Assembly: GCF_007860125.1 (NCBI RefSeq)
Contig: NZ_SJPW01000008.1
Coordinates: 62,001-126,000, forward strand
Direction of reading: 5' to 3'
Length of the DNA stretch: 64,000 nucleotides
Source of the DNA: Rubripirellula tenax
Lineage (GTDB): Bacteria > Planctomycetota > Planctomycetia > Pirellulales > Pirellulaceae
Both the position numbers and the translations under genes were made by a program. Below are positions 1 to 10,232 of this stretch, in pieces. The notes under the pieces were generated by a model. It was not told the origin of the DNA. It searched no databases and worked only from the letters and a program-made list of their open reading frames with translations. Numbering within the stretch: position 1 is the first letter of the stretch; each line of letters opens with the position of its first letter.

Positions 1-864
1 CATGCCGGCAAGACGTACAACGGCAAATCAGAAGTGCGATTGATTTTGGTGTCACCCATTGCGTGCGAAGATATGGGAAAGCTGACGCCGGGACGGGACG
101 AGCGGAATCGAGATTTGGCATCGTACACTCGAGCGATGCAAGATGTAGCGACAGATGCCGATGTCCCCTTTGTCAATCTGCTTGATGTGTCGCGTTATCT
201 GATGGATGAACCGAAGGGACCGCAACTGACCACCAACGGGATTCACCTCAATGCCTTTGGGTACTGGGCGATCAGCCATACGTTCTTCGATCAATTGAGA
301 TCCGACGATCGTTTCTCAGGTCGTCAGTCTTGGCTGCTACGAATAGATGCGGCGACGAAGGCGAGTGATGGACGCGGCGTTGACATCTCGGAACTGGCAA
401 CCGGGCCGTCGGGTCTCAGCTTTCAGGTCACAGAGAAGTCCGCACCAACACTGCGTCCCCCAATCGACCAACAGTTGCCTCCACAACTTGAATTCGTTCG
501 AGACACGCTGGTCGTCGAAAACCTCAAGCCTGGGAAATACCAGTTGACCGTTGATGGGGAGCTTGTCGCAACGGCCACCGCGGAAGCTTGGGCAGCGGGA
601 TTGGCGATTGATGATTCACCCGTTCACAAAGCGGCCGAGGCGTTTCACGCAGTCGTAAACGATAAGAACCTGCAGTTCACCTATAGCTGGAAGGCACTGA
701 ACCAGGTTCACATTGTCGGCGAGCGCCGCAAGTCTCCGAGTGGCAAGAATCTGCCTGCGGAGGTGATTGAGTTCAACCGACTTGCAAACGAACTTGACTC
801 TTCGCTTGGTAAACCGATCGAACTTAAGACGCGGCGATGGCGAGTCTCTCTCACTTCGCAGTAA
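1..864 (+). CDS. SGNH/GDSL-family hydrolase, C-terminal part (5' end outside window)
   Basis: The reading frame is open from base 1, so the GTG at 34 is probably internal and the N-terminus with the nucleophile serine lies outside the window. The visible part starts with a beta-strand of SGNH type (RLILVSPIA). It carries the block V signature NGIHLNAFGYWAIS, in which the asparagine/glycine-isoleucine-histidine supplies the catalytic Asp/His region of GDSL esterases. About 180 residues follow after it, as in planctomycete SGNH proteins that sit beside PVC cytochrome fusions. Such enzymes commonly deacylate carbohydrates (family knowledge); the substrate cannot be read here. The next gene starts about 60 bases downstream on the same strand, which suggests co-transcription. 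Confidence 0.75.
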   Translation, partial: HAGKTYNGKSEVRLILVSPIACEDMGKLTPGRDERNRDLASYTRAMQDVATDADVPFVNLLDVSRYLMDEPKGPQLTTNGIHLNAFGYWAISHTFFDQLRSDDRFSGRQSWLLRIDAATKASDGRGVDISELATGPSGLSFQVTEKSAPTLRPPIDQQLPPQLEFVRDTLVVENLKPGKYQLTVDGELVATATAEAWAAGLAIDDSPVHKAAEAFHAVVNDKNLQFTYSWKALNQVHIVGERRKSPSGKNLPAEVIEFNRLANELDSSLGKPIELKTRRWRVSLTSQ

Positions 865-923
865 ACACGCCGGGAAACGACGTGCATGGCAAGAATCGCA
901 TCTTGAAATTGACGATAACACTT

Positions 924-3900
924 ATGAATCAAAGACTTCACGCTTTCAATGGGATCGGCTTGTTGCTGATTGGATTCTCGCTTGCGCAAACGACCTCTGC
1001 CGATGATGTTGGAGGCATCAAAATAGCGAACCTTCAAGGCGCCGACGTGGCGTTGATGGACAATCACGATCCGGATTCGCAGTTGGAAAATTTCGACCTG
1101 CTGCCGGGGTACCAGGCTAACCTTTTCGCCGCCGACCCGATGTTCGCCAACCCGGTTCATATGCACTGGGACTCGGCGGGACGGCTGTGGGTCGCTTGCT
1201 CGTGGGCTTACCCACAGCTCAAGCCCGGCGAAGTTGCCAACGACAAGATCGTCATCCTGGAAGACACTGATGATGACGGAGTCGCCGACAAGTCGACTGT
1301 TTTCGCGGAGGGTCTCTATCTGCCAACGGGCATCGAACTGGCCAACGGGGGTTGTTATGTCGGGCAATCACCTGACATCTTTTTCCTCAAAGATACCGAC
1401 GGGGACGACGTTGCGGATGTGAAGGAGCTGGTGCTGACCGGCTTTGGTATCGAGGACAGTCACCATTCCATCAGTGCTTGGCGTCGCGGTCCGGGCGGCT
1501 GGCTCTACTTTCAGGAAGGAATCTTTCTGCACGCTCAAGTGGAAACGCAATATGGAGTCTTGCGGAATTTCAACGGTGGCGTTTATCAGTTCAATCCTCG
1601 CACGCAGGAACTGCGAATGTTCTGCCGAGGGACGGGTGGCAATCCCTGGGGACACGTGTTCGATCGTTGGGGACAGTCCTTCATGGTGAACAATCCCCGA
1701 ATCATGTATCTGTCGCCGGCGACCGGGAACAGCGGCGAAGCGGTTCGGGTCAAGCCTCTCATCAGCACCGAGAAACAATGCGGCGGTGACTTGGCGACGG
1801 GGACTCATGTGGGAGATGACATTCGTGGACAGTTGCTGACGGGGCGGTTCAAGAGCCGCACGGTCGTTCGCTATGAGTTTATCGAGGACGGTGCCGGCTT
1901 CCGCGCCAACGTGCTCGAGCCACTGATTAGTTCCAGACACCCGAACTTTCGTCCGGTCGATGTGAAGACCGGACCGGATGGAGCGGTTTATGTGGCCGAC
2001 TGGTACAACTCCATCATCAACCATGCGCAACATGACTTCCGCGATCCGCGTCGCGATCACGAGCATGGTAGGATCTGGCGGATCACTCACAAGGAACGAC
2101 CGCTTGCCAAGAAGCCGCAGCTTGTGGGTGTGTCGATCGACGCACTGATTGAACACCTCAAGAGCCCGGAAGCCTGGACTCGACATCAAGCACGCAAAGA
2201 GTTGAGCGAACGGGAACCGGACAGAGTTCTGGCCGCACTTGAAAACTGGGTCGCGTCGCTCGATACCGATGCGCCAGACTACGATCATTATCTCGTCGAA
2301 GCGATGTGGGCTTGCCAAAACGTCGAGCGCGTCAGCGAGGACATCCTGACGCGAGTGATGGCGGCAAAGGACGGCCATGCCCGCAGCGCCGGCGCACGAA
2401 TCATTCGGTATTGGCACGACCAGCTATCCGATCCGGTCGGCATGATCGCTCGAGCGTCTGCCGATCCGTTCCCTCGCACGCGGATGGAAGCCGTCCTTTC
2501 CGCGGGATATATCCCGAGTGCGGAATTGTTCGCCGCAGCGCTGCACTCTTTGGATCATCCCGGCGACGCGACGCTAGACCAGGCACTGCCTCAGACGACA
2601 AAGGCATTGGAACAGTACTGGCGCCCCGCGCTGGAGGCCGGGACTTTGCAGTTCGCGAAACCGTCTCATCGTGAGTTCGCCGAACAGGGCGCGGGGATCG
2701 GCCTGGAACGTCGCCTGGCGGAATTCTTGAAAAAGAAATCGCCAACAGAAATCGACATCGCAACCATCCGAACTCAATTAATTCAAGTCGGCACGGACGC
2801 CGAAGTACGGACGATCGTTGCCGCCGTTAGCAAGGGCGAAGGGCTTGAGTCACCGGCGGCCACAATCGCGATGCTTGAGACGCTACAGCAAATGGCTAGA
2901 CCAGATTCACCGAGGTCTCTTCAACGCAGCTTGAAGGATCTGAAGCAGCTGGTCGGTCATAAGAACGATACGATTGCGGTTCTCGCGGCGAGCAATCTTG
3001 GCGTCTGGGGAATGGCTGGGGCCGATGAACTTGCCGCTCTACAGGGCGATTCCGTTGGTGCGGCGGTCAAGCAAGCTCTTGCTGTGGCGCTCGCCACAAC
3101 TAGCGGCGCAAGCTATGAACAAGCACTCGCAAAACTTGCGGCTCAAGGTGACCTGGAAACTCGCTACGCCGCCGCCGCAGGACTGGCTCAAGCCAATCTG
3201 AATCAAGGCGTCAAAGCGGCAGCCAGATTATTGCGCGAAGACCCGCAGGGTTCCGATCCAGTTCCCCTTGTCCAATCTCTTTTGCAGCATCACAAGGGCG
3301 GACGACTGCTGGGCGATCAGCTTCACAAAGATCAGATACACCCTGCGGTGATGGTGAGTGTCAGTGGGTTTCATCGCGACACCGGAATGCTTCCCGATTC
3401 TCTTGCCGACATGTTCCGACCGTCGATGGCAAATAAGTCTCTGAGTGCCGATTTGTTGGAAGAGGACATCGATGCGCTCTCCACGGATGTTGAGAAGCTT
3501 GGAGACCCGGCGCGAGGCGAGATGATCTATCGCCGCAACAGCGTCGCCTGCACACGATGCCATGCGATCGGTCCGGCCGGTCCGGAGATTGGTCCGAATC
3601 TGGTAGCGGTTGGAGCCGCGGCGAAGACGAAGTACTTCGTTCAGTCGATCCTTGAACCGAATGCGGCGATCGCAGAACACTACGAGACCCGGACGTTTCT
3701 GCTCGCCAGTGGCAAAATCCGTACGGGCATCGTGACGTTTCGAAACGAAAAGGAAGTTCTTGTCAGTGACTCGTCGCAAATCGGAAAAGAGATCAGAATC
3801 GATGTGGAGGATATTGAAGCGGAAAAATCTGCAAAGTCACTGATGCCGACGGGACTTGCGGACCAACTGCAAGACCGCGGCGAGTTTCTCGACCTCGTCA

Positions 3901-4334
3901 AATTCATCTCCGTGTTGGGCAAGCCAGGCGAATACAAGAACGACGAGCGCCCCGTCATTCGCAAATGGCGAGTGATCGCGGCCTCGGAAAGCGACGATGT
4001 GCCGGCCGACAGTGCCCAATGGCTGCCCGCCTACAGCAAAGTCAGCGGAGAGTTGCCTCCCGAGAATTTCCCCACCGGCGAATCAGCGTTCGTCCGCGGA
4101 TTCGTCGATGTACTAGCGGCCGGTATGGCTCGACTGGAGATAAACTCGATCGACGGTTTGACGCTTTGGTTGGATGGCAAACACGTCAATGACGTCGCCG
4201 CTCCGATCAGGCTAGAGAAAGGACGCCGCACGTTGACATTCGGCTTCAATCCAGAACAACGGCAAAGGGGACTGCGCGTCGAGCTAAAATCGATGGATGG
4301 CGAGGTCAAGTTGCAACCGGAAGGTGGGCTCTAA
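924..4334 (+). CDS. PVC-type membrane-bound dehydrogenase: propeller / HEAT repeats / cytochrome c fusion
   Basis: The frame opens at 837, but ATG 924 gives a clean signal peptide (MNQRLHAFNGIGLLLIGFSL...) and is chosen. After export the protein (about 1136 residues) has an NHL-like beta-propeller dehydrogenase domain (roughly 40-410, starting at FDLLPGYQANLFAADP). An alpha-helical HEAT-like section follows (about 420-850), then a c-type cytochrome domain with heme motif CTRCH at about residue 876 and distal GPEIGPNL. A C-terminal beta domain (about 990-1136) may bind ligand. This architecture is typical of Planctomycetes and is thought to oxidise sugars or alcohols in the periplasm and pass electrons to heme. 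No substrate can be assigned. The neighbours are an SGNH hydrolase and two carbohydrate-active proteins. Confidence 0.88.
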   Translation: MNQRLHAFNGIGLLLIGFSLAQTTSADDVGGIKIANLQGADVALMDNHDPDSQLENFDLLPGYQANLFAADPMFANPVHMHWDSAGRLWVACSWAYPQLKPGEVANDKIVILEDTDDDGVADKSTVFAEGLYLPTGIELANGGCYVGQSPDIFFLKDTDGDDVADVKELVLTGFGIEDSHHSISAWRRGPGGWLYFQEGIFLHAQVETQYGVLRNFNGGVYQFNPRTQELRMFCRGTGGNPWGHVFDRWGQSFMVNNPRIMYLSPATGNSGEAVRVKPLISTEKQCGGDLATGTHVGDDIRGQLLTGRFKSRTVVRYEFIEDGAGFRANVLEPLISSRHPNFRPVDVKTGPDGAVYVADWYNSIINHAQHDFRDPRRDHEHGRIWRITHKERPLAKKPQLVGVSIDALIEHLKSPEAWTRHQARKELSEREPDRVLAALENWVASLDTDAPDYDHYLVEAMWACQNVERVSEDILTRVMAAKDGHARSAGARIIRYWHDQLSDPVGMIARASADPFPRTRMEAVLSAGYIPSAELFAAALHSLDHPGDATLDQALPQTTKALEQYWRPALEAGTLQFAKPSHREFAEQGAGIGLERRLAEFLKKKSPTEIDIATIRTQLIQVGTDAEVRTIVAAVSKGEGLESPAATIAMLETLQQMARPDSPRSLQRSLKDLKQLVGHKNDTIAVLAASNLGVWGMAGADELAALQGDSVGAAVKQALAVALATTSGASYEQALAKLAAQGDLETRYAAAAGLAQANLNQGVKAAARLLREDPQGSDPVPLVQSLLQHHKGGRLLGDQLHKDQIHPAVMVSVSGFHRDTGMLPDSLADMFRPSMANKSLSADLLEEDIDALSTDVEKLGDPARGEMIYRRNSVACTRCHAIGPAGPEIGPNLVAVGAAAKTKYFVQSILEPNAAIAEHYETRTFLLASGKIRTGIVTFRNEKEVLVSDSSQIGKEIRIDVEDIEAEKSAKSLMPTGLADQLQDRGEFLDLVKFISVLGKPGEYKNDERPVIRKWRVIAASESDDVPADSAQWLPAYSKVSGELPPENFPTGESAFVRGFVDVLAAGMARLEINSIDGLTLWLDGKHVNDVAAPIRLEKGRRTLTFGFNPEQRQRGLRVELKSMDGEVKLQPEGGL

Positions 4335-4456
4335 GAATCTCTTGGCGTCGTTTGCTGCGATGAAAAGAACGCGACGGCAATCGAAAGCTTACCGACGCGG
4401 AAAAGCGTTCTATGAAGAAGAAACAGGTTCATCACGAGCGAAACGGAACGAGAACC

Positions 4457-5524
4457 ATGAGACAGAGAATGATCAACGCGTTGCGGCTGGTGTCCGTGAT
4501 CGCCGGTCTGGCTACTCTCATTCCCGGGATGCTCCATGCGCAGCCGGCCGGGCCGGGCGATTGGTCGAAGGTGCGTCTATTCGGACATGCCTTTCGCAAT
4601 GACGATTACACACCCGAACAGTACGATTTCATCCGGGATCACTTCGCAATTTTCACGATCGAAAAGCGGCATGCAAAGAACGTTTACGGCGCGACCAGCA
4701 CTGAAAAGGCAGCGGCCGAAACTGCAAAGAAACTGCTAAAGAAAAACCCCGACATACGCGTGCTATTCTACTGGAGCACCAACACAGCCTACAGTCGGTA
4801 CTATACCACCGTCCGAGATGTGGTTGCACAGCACCCGGACTGGGTCCAGGAAGTGCGTGACGGAACCGTTCGCTGGACCTATCCCAACGACACCGCCCGA
4901 AACTGGTGGGCCAACATGGCCGATCAGTTGGTCATGGACAGCGACTTGAACGGCGTCTTCGGCGACGGCGCGCCGGGAGCCAACGCGCGTGGTCAATTAA
5001 AAAGTGTCGAAAGTTGCCTGAAGCGGCTATCCAGTTTCGTCATCTATAATGGCTACCGCGTTCAGTCCTCAACCAAGTGCGCAGCTGGGGCAAGTACACT
5101 CGCAAATGCAGACGGCGTTTTCTGCGAAGCCTTCTTTCGATCTTCGGTAGAGACCGCTGATGAAGGCGTAAAGCTGATGGACGAGCTTTTAGCCATTCCC
5201 TCTGACAAATACATCCTTTGCCGCGGAGCCGGGGACGGCGACTTTGGAACCACGCACGACTTTACACTCGCGTGCTACTTGATCATCGCCAACGACTATT
5301 CGTTTTATAGTTGGGGCGGCGTTAACAACTCCTACGCCGCCGACGATTCACTGATGTACTGGTCCAATGACTTTGATCAAGAGATCGGCAAACCCTTGGG
5401 CAAGGCCACCAAAGACGGCTACGCATACCATAGGGAATTCGAGCATTGCCGCGTCGATGTAAACTTGGAAACAAAAACCTCGTCCATCTTTTGGAACCCG
5501 GTAGATCGCAAAACCACTCCGTGA
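4457..5524 (+). CDS. Secreted putative glycoside hydrolase (GHL15-like)
   Basis: The frame opens at 4412, but ATG 4457 starts a good signal peptide (MRQRMINALRLVSVIAGLATL, cleavage near HAQ), giving about 355 residues. The mature protein resembles the hypothetical glycosyl hydrolase family 15 fold (TIM-barrel-like): DIRVLFYWSTNTAYSRYY, DWVQEVRDGTVRWTYPNDT, and an acidic strand end DSDLNGVFGDGAP that could carry a catalytic acid. Later segments (GVFCEAFFRSS, KYILCRGAGDGDFG) follow the same pattern of strands ending in charged residues. The family match is from memory of motifs and is moderate. It lies 122 bases after the cytochrome fusion and 41 bases before the beta-helix gene, so the three probably form one secreted-enzyme operon. 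Confidence 0.6.
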   Translation: MRQRMINALRLVSVIAGLATLIPGMLHAQPAGPGDWSKVRLFGHAFRNDDYTPEQYDFIRDHFAIFTIEKRHAKNVYGATSTEKAAAETAKKLLKKNPDIRVLFYWSTNTAYSRYYTTVRDVVAQHPDWVQEVRDGTVRWTYPNDTARNWWANMADQLVMDSDLNGVFGDGAPGANARGQLKSVESCLKRLSSFVIYNGYRVQSSTKCAAGASTLANADGVFCEAFFRSSVETADEGVKLMDELLAIPSDKYILCRGAGDGDFGTTHDFTLACYLIIANDYSFYSWGGVNNSYAADDSLMYWSNDFDQEIGKPLGKATKDGYAYHREFEHCRVDVNLETKTSSIFWNPVDRKTTP

Positions 5525-5565
5525 AAAGTTGGAATCGAAAAGTACGCTTACCGGGAAAAGCAAAC

Positions 5566-7821
5566 ATGAACACGCAGCCTCGATCCTTCTGGTTTTCGCG
5601 TATTCTTCAATGGATTCTCACGTTGATGGTTTTTGCCCTGCCGGGCGAAGGTTTTGCTATGGACATCTTTGTGTCCGTCGACGGGCATGCCCAGGCCGAT
5701 GGCAGTCTGGCGAAACCCTATGGATCGATAGTTGATGCGGTGGAGGCCGTTCGATCTATGCGTCGGGGCGGTTACGATGAACCGGTGGTGATCGCGCTGC
5801 GTGAGGGACGTCATCCTTTGAATCAAACCCTGGTTCTTGGCCACGGTGACGGTTCGCCATCGGTGGCGGACGATGCGACGTTACCGCAGCATGGCGCTGG
5901 CGACACGACGCGTCCCGCGTTTTTAACCTTCGCTGCGTATCGGGGAGAAAACCCCATTGTCAGTGCGGGTGCGGCGATTTCCGGATGGAAACGTTTGGAT
6001 GCGGCGCCATCAACTCTCCCAGCGATGGCGAACGGCAAAGTTTGGGTAGCCGACATGCCCCCTGGGATGGACCGGTTCTATACTCTGTACGACAACCATG
6101 GTCGCTTAAGGCGGGCCCGAAACTCTGGATTTGCATACGCCAAACCGGGTGATAAACGAACGCTTCATTTCCCAAGCGGTGCTTTGAAGAACTGGGACAA
6201 CTTAGCGGACGTCGAGATTCACCTGCGGCCAGGTCGAGCGTGGGTGACCAACATGCTTCCGCTTGCCTCCGTCGATGAAGCCGCTGGTGTCGCCAAGACG
6301 TCGGTTTCGGCAACGTATGACATGTCACCTTTGCCCGGGTACCTGCACAATCCCGACGATTCAACCGTGTGGATTGAGAATGTTTTGGAAGCCTTGGACG
6401 AGCCCGGCGAATGGGTGCTCAACACAAAGACGCGTCAGATCTATTTGTGGCCCTCAGATCCTGCCACAGACGGATCACCACGTGGGATCTTGGCTCCGAC
6501 GACAACCGAATTGATCCGTGTCGAAGGGATCGTCGACTACGACGGCCCTACCGATACTCCGGTTCAAAGCATTGCTTTTTCGGGGCTAACTTTTTCGCAT
6601 GCAGACCGTTGGGCTTGGAAAAGTGATCAAGATCGCTTGGGTTGGGGAATGCAGCACGATTGGGACATGTTCGATCGACCCACGGCGCTCGTCCGTTTTC
6701 GCGGCGCGGAAGACTGCCGAGTATCGGACTGTCGCTTTCTCCATTCCGGTGGAACAGGATTGCGAATGGACCTGCACGCTCAACGGAACCTCATTGCTGA
6801 TTGCGAATTTGCACACTTGGGTGAAGCCGGAATCTTGCTGGCGGGATACGGTCCGGGGACGAAAGATGTCAACCATCACAACGAGATTGTGAACAACCAC
6901 ATCCACCATTTCAGTGAAATCACTTGGCACTCACCTGGCTTGTGGGCGTGGCAAAGCGGCCACAATCGAATGGTCCATAACGAACTGCACCACAGTGGCT
7001 ATGCCGCGGTGCTGATCACCACTCGAGTCACTCCGGATCGAAGTTTGAATGGCGAAGGCGGCAGGACAGTGCGTCTGCACGAGATCAAGCAAGCGGATAA
7101 AAACCGAGCACGAGGTGGCTACGAAAGTTGGCGTCGTCGCGAAAAGTACAACCATGCCCGCCACAACCTCTTTGAATCGAACGAGATTTCACATTCCGTT
7201 CAATTGCTCTCCGATGGAAATGCCATTTATGTTTCCGGAACGGGCACGGGAAACATCATTCGATACAACTTTATCCACGACAATCTGGCACCTTCGCTTC
7301 CGGCAGCCATCCGCTGCGACGACGACCAACATGAGACGCTGATCTATGGAAACGTTCTGTATCACAACGCGGGTTTTGCAGCCGGAATCGCCTCGAAGGG
7401 AGTCAACGACATCATCAATAACTTCATCGTGGACCCGGTCGTCGTACCGCGCTGGGGTTACGTCAGCTTCGAGTGGGTGCCGGTTCCGGGATCGAAAGTT
7501 CATCACAACATCATCATGTCGCATCCTGACGGCGGACACATCTACGCGGAAAGGCCGCGAGGCGACGGCCCACCGCCCCGACTCGTGGACACGGACATGG
7601 ACATGAATCTCTACTTTCACCCAACCGACCCGCACTGGGCAGACGATCACCTACAGAAAATGGTTGCGGTCGGCAAAGAGAAAAGCAGCCGCTTTGGCGA
7701 CCCAATGCTGATAGATCCTGCGGGAGGAAATTTTGGCTTTCGACAAGAAAGCGTTGCTCCAGGCTTGGGGATCGAATCACTGGACGTTTCAAAGATGGGG
7801 CGTCAAAAAAGAGAACCTTGA
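5566..7821 (+). CDS. Secreted right-handed parallel beta-helix protein, candidate glycoside hydrolase (GH141-like)
   Basis: ATG 5566 is preferred over the upstream frame opening at 5446 because it begins a signal peptide (MNTQPRSFWFSRILQWILTL, cleavage near GFAMD). The N-terminal part has the phrase IFVSVDGHAQADGSLAKPYG followed by AVRSM and ALREGRHPL, the usual entry into pectate-lyase-like beta-helices of GH141 and related families. A beta-sandwich insertion (ISGWKRLD ... VWVADMPPG) precedes the helix coils, which run from about residue 340 to 690 and are rich in His/Asn ladders (NHIHHFSEITWHS, NLFESNEISHS). About 751 residues. The substrate is unknown; fucosylated or sulfated algal glycan would fit the downstream sulfatase, but that is inference. 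Confidence 0.7.
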   Translation: MNTQPRSFWFSRILQWILTLMVFALPGEGFAMDIFVSVDGHAQADGSLAKPYGSIVDAVEAVRSMRRGGYDEPVVIALREGRHPLNQTLVLGHGDGSPSVADDATLPQHGAGDTTRPAFLTFAAYRGENPIVSAGAAISGWKRLDAAPSTLPAMANGKVWVADMPPGMDRFYTLYDNHGRLRRARNSGFAYAKPGDKRTLHFPSGALKNWDNLADVEIHLRPGRAWVTNMLPLASVDEAAGVAKTSVSATYDMSPLPGYLHNPDDSTVWIENVLEALDEPGEWVLNTKTRQIYLWPSDPATDGSPRGILAPTTTELIRVEGIVDYDGPTDTPVQSIAFSGLTFSHADRWAWKSDQDRLGWGMQHDWDMFDRPTALVRFRGAEDCRVSDCRFLHSGGTGLRMDLHAQRNLIADCEFAHLGEAGILLAGYGPGTKDVNHHNEIVNNHIHHFSEITWHSPGLWAWQSGHNRMVHNELHHSGYAAVLITTRVTPDRSLNGEGGRTVRLHEIKQADKNRARGGYESWRRREKYNHARHNLFESNEISHSVQLLSDGNAIYVSGTGTGNIIRYNFIHDNLAPSLPAAIRCDDDQHETLIYGNVLYHNAGFAAGIASKGVNDIINNFIVDPVVVPRWGYVSFEWVPVPGSKVHHNIIMSHPDGGHIYAERPRGDGPPPRLVDTDMDMNLYFHPTDPHWADDHLQKMVAVGKEKSSRFGDPMLIDPAGGNFGFRQESVAPGLGIESLDVSKMGRQKREP

Positions 7822-8205
7822 CGAACATTGATCGAAGCCGAACTAGATCGACTCCGCGAGAGAAACCGATTCCGCAACTTACCTTCGCGTTGCGATGGGG
7901 CCGACATCAACTTTTTGTGGGTCGTTCCCTCAACGGAACACACCCGTGATTTGCTCTGGACTTCGATTGAAGTTGCGTGTTGCAAGCCTCGCGCCGGTGT
8001 ATGATGGAATGTACGACTGGAAGCACGCGATGCAGTAACGCAATCCATTGCAGTTCTGACGCGATCGATCAGTGAATCGGTTCAAAACGAACCGTCAAAA
8101 GCGTGCATCTCAGATCGTCAGCAACGGAAACGGTGCTCAACGCGACAAAAATCGCTGCTTGGCGAATGGCATTCTCGCAGGCGGCGGTCCAAACTGGCTC
8201 ACGCG
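7822..8205. other. Intergenic region before the hybrid kinase
   Basis: No gene is supported in these 384 bases; open frames on both strands have no recognisable protein features. A small hairpin (CGGTTC/GAACCG around AAAAC, 8078-8094) lies between the beta-helix gene and the kinase. It lacks a T-run, so it is not a classic terminator. Confidence 0.5.
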
Positions 8206-10173
8206 ATGACCGACTCTAAACAACCACGCGAATCAATCGTTGCATTGTCCCCTGGATTCCCAGAGTGGTTACGTGATTCCTTTGTCGAAGAACTGCCGCT
8301 ATACGTGATCCTGAAGGACCTGGAAGGAAAATTCACTTACGTCAACAAACAAACAGCTCGATTGTTAGACCTTCCGATCCAAGACATCATTGGCAAGACT
8401 GATTTTGATTTGTTTGCGGCAGAGCTGGCCCAGAAGTTTTGGGATGATGACCGCGACGTGATCCGGACAGGTCTCGCCGTCGAGCACATTGAGCACAACT
8501 GCACGACTCCGGTCAGTCGACTCGTCAAAGTACGCAAGACGCCGATCCGTACCGAAGACGGCAAGATCATCGGAATCGAAGTCGTGTTTTGGGACGTGAC
8601 CGCGCATCAAGAAGCCGAAGCCAATCTGGAACAAGAACGCTTCCTGCTTCAATCGCTTTTAAACAACTTGCCCGACTTCATCTATTTCAAGGACTTGCAA
8701 AGTCGCTTTCTTCGCGTCAGCCAAGCGCACGCCCAGCGACTCGGATTGTCGGACGCTGCCGAAGCGGTTGGCACAACCGACAGTGACTACTTTCCCGAAG
8801 AGTACGCAGAAGCCGCTCGGACGGACGAGTTGCAACTGATCCGGTCGGGTCAGGATGTAATCGGACGTGAGGAACATGCCGTTTGGCCCGACGGCAGCGA
8901 AACCTGGGTGGCAACGAGCAAGCTTCCGCTTCGTAATGAAGACGGTCGAATCGTCGGAACGTTCGGTATCTCACGTGATATCACGGAACTCAAGGCAGCG
9001 GTCGAGGCGATCGAACGTGCAAAGCAAGTAGCGGAGGCGGCAAGCCGCGCGAAGAGCGAATTCGTCGCCAATTTGAGCCATGAAATTCGCACACCGATGA
9101 ATGCAATCATCGGAATGGCAGATCTTTTGGTCAACGGTGGTCTTGACCAAGTCCGTTCCGAACAAGCCAAAACCATTCTCGAATCGGGTGAATGTCTGCT
9201 TGCCCTGCTCAACGAGATTCTCGATTTCTCGCGTATCGAATCCGGACGCCTGGAACTGGATCCGATACAGGGTGACGTGCGAGAGCTAGTCAACGGCGTG
9301 GTTCGTATGCTTGCAGTTCGAGTGAATGAGAAGTCGATTGAAATCACGTCTCACGTCACTCCCGAGACGCCTCGCTATGTCGTAGCAGATTTCGTTCGTT
9401 TGCGCCAAATCCTCATCAATCTCGTTGGCAATGCAATCAAGTTCACTGCACAGGGTTCCGTTTCCCTTCGCGTCGAGCTCGTGAAACAGAATGATAGAGA
9501 CGTCACGCTGCGATTTTCCGTTTCGGATACAGGAATAGGAATTCCGAGCGAGAAGCTGGAAGTGATATTTGAGGAATTCGAGCAAGCAGACAAATCGACG
9601 ACTCGGCGTTACGGCGGGACCGGACTTGGACTTGCCATCTCCTCGCGCCTTGTCAAATTGATGGGTGGAACGGTCCAGGTTGAAAGCCAAGCGGGGCAAG
9701 GCAGTACGTTCTCCTTCTCGCTATCGTTTCCTGTCGCCGACGATGCAGAAGTGAAGGACGCCGATGCAGAAACGCGGGCGGCCGCCGATTCGTCGCATGC
9801 CCCACTGCGTATCCTGGTGGCCGAAGACGGTGCCACCAATCAATTGGTCGCGAAGATGATGCTTACCCGTCGCGGTCACACGGTCGTGATCGCAAACGAT
9901 GGCCGTGAAGCACTGGACCTCTCCGCCGATTCGGAATTCGACGCGATTTTGATGGATCTCGAGATGCCTGAGATGGATGGGCTAGAGGCGACCCGACAGA
10001 TTCGCGATCGCGAACGCGGCACCGGTTTACACATTCCGATTATCGCCATGACCGCGCACGCAATGGAAACCGACGTGCAACGTTGTCTCGATGCCGGCAT
10101 GGACGCCTACATCGCAAAACCCATTCGACAGAACACGGTGATCGACACGATCGAGCGTCTGGTTGACCCGTGA
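8206..10173 (+). CDS. PAS-PAS hybrid sensor histidine kinase with C-terminal receiver
   Basis: The 655-residue protein has two PAS domains (about 20-140 and 145-265; YVILKDLEGKFTYVNKQTARL and FIYFKDLQSRFLRVSQAHAQRL). Then come a HisKA helix pair with phospho-acceptor His292 in NLSHEIRTP, an HATPase domain with N box LVGNAIKF, G1 DTGIGI and G2 GGTGLGLAIS, and a receiver domain (about 535-655) with phospho-acceptor Asp584 in LMDLEMPEMDG and the lysine in IAKP. No membrane segment is visible, so it probably senses a cytoplasmic signal, and its output must pass through a phosphotransfer partner not present nearby. It ends at TGA 10171-10173, 60 bases before the sulfatase ATG. Confidence 0.93.
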   Translation: MTDSKQPRESIVALSPGFPEWLRDSFVEELPLYVILKDLEGKFTYVNKQTARLLDLPIQDIIGKTDFDLFAAELAQKFWDDDRDVIRTGLAVEHIEHNCTTPVSRLVKVRKTPIRTEDGKIIGIEVVFWDVTAHQEAEANLEQERFLLQSLLNNLPDFIYFKDLQSRFLRVSQAHAQRLGLSDAAEAVGTTDSDYFPEEYAEAARTDELQLIRSGQDVIGREEHAVWPDGSETWVATSKLPLRNEDGRIVGTFGISRDITELKAAVEAIERAKQVAEAASRAKSEFVANLSHEIRTPMNAIIGMADLLVNGGLDQVRSEQAKTILESGECLLALLNEILDFSRIESGRLELDPIQGDVRELVNGVVRMLAVRVNEKSIEITSHVTPETPRYVVADFVRLRQILINLVGNAIKFTAQGSVSLRVELVKQNDRDVTLRFSVSDTGIGIPSEKLEVIFEEFEQADKSTTRRYGGTGLGLAISSRLVKLMGGTVQVESQAGQGSTFSFSLSFPVADDAEVKDADAETRAAADSSHAPLRILVAEDGATNQLVAKMMLTRRGHTVVIANDGREALDLSADSEFDAILMDLEMPEMDGLEATRQIRDRERGTGLHIPIIAMTAHAMETDVQRCLDAGMDAYIAKPIRQNTVIDTIERLVDP

Positions 10174-10232
10174 GAAACACAAAGACGTTACGTCCTGTTC
10201 ACAACACGGCTTCGTTGAAACCCATTTCGAGT

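Noticed and set aside
1368-2417. 349-codon minus-strand open frame
   Set aside because: Antisense shadow of the PVC propeller/HEAT protein.
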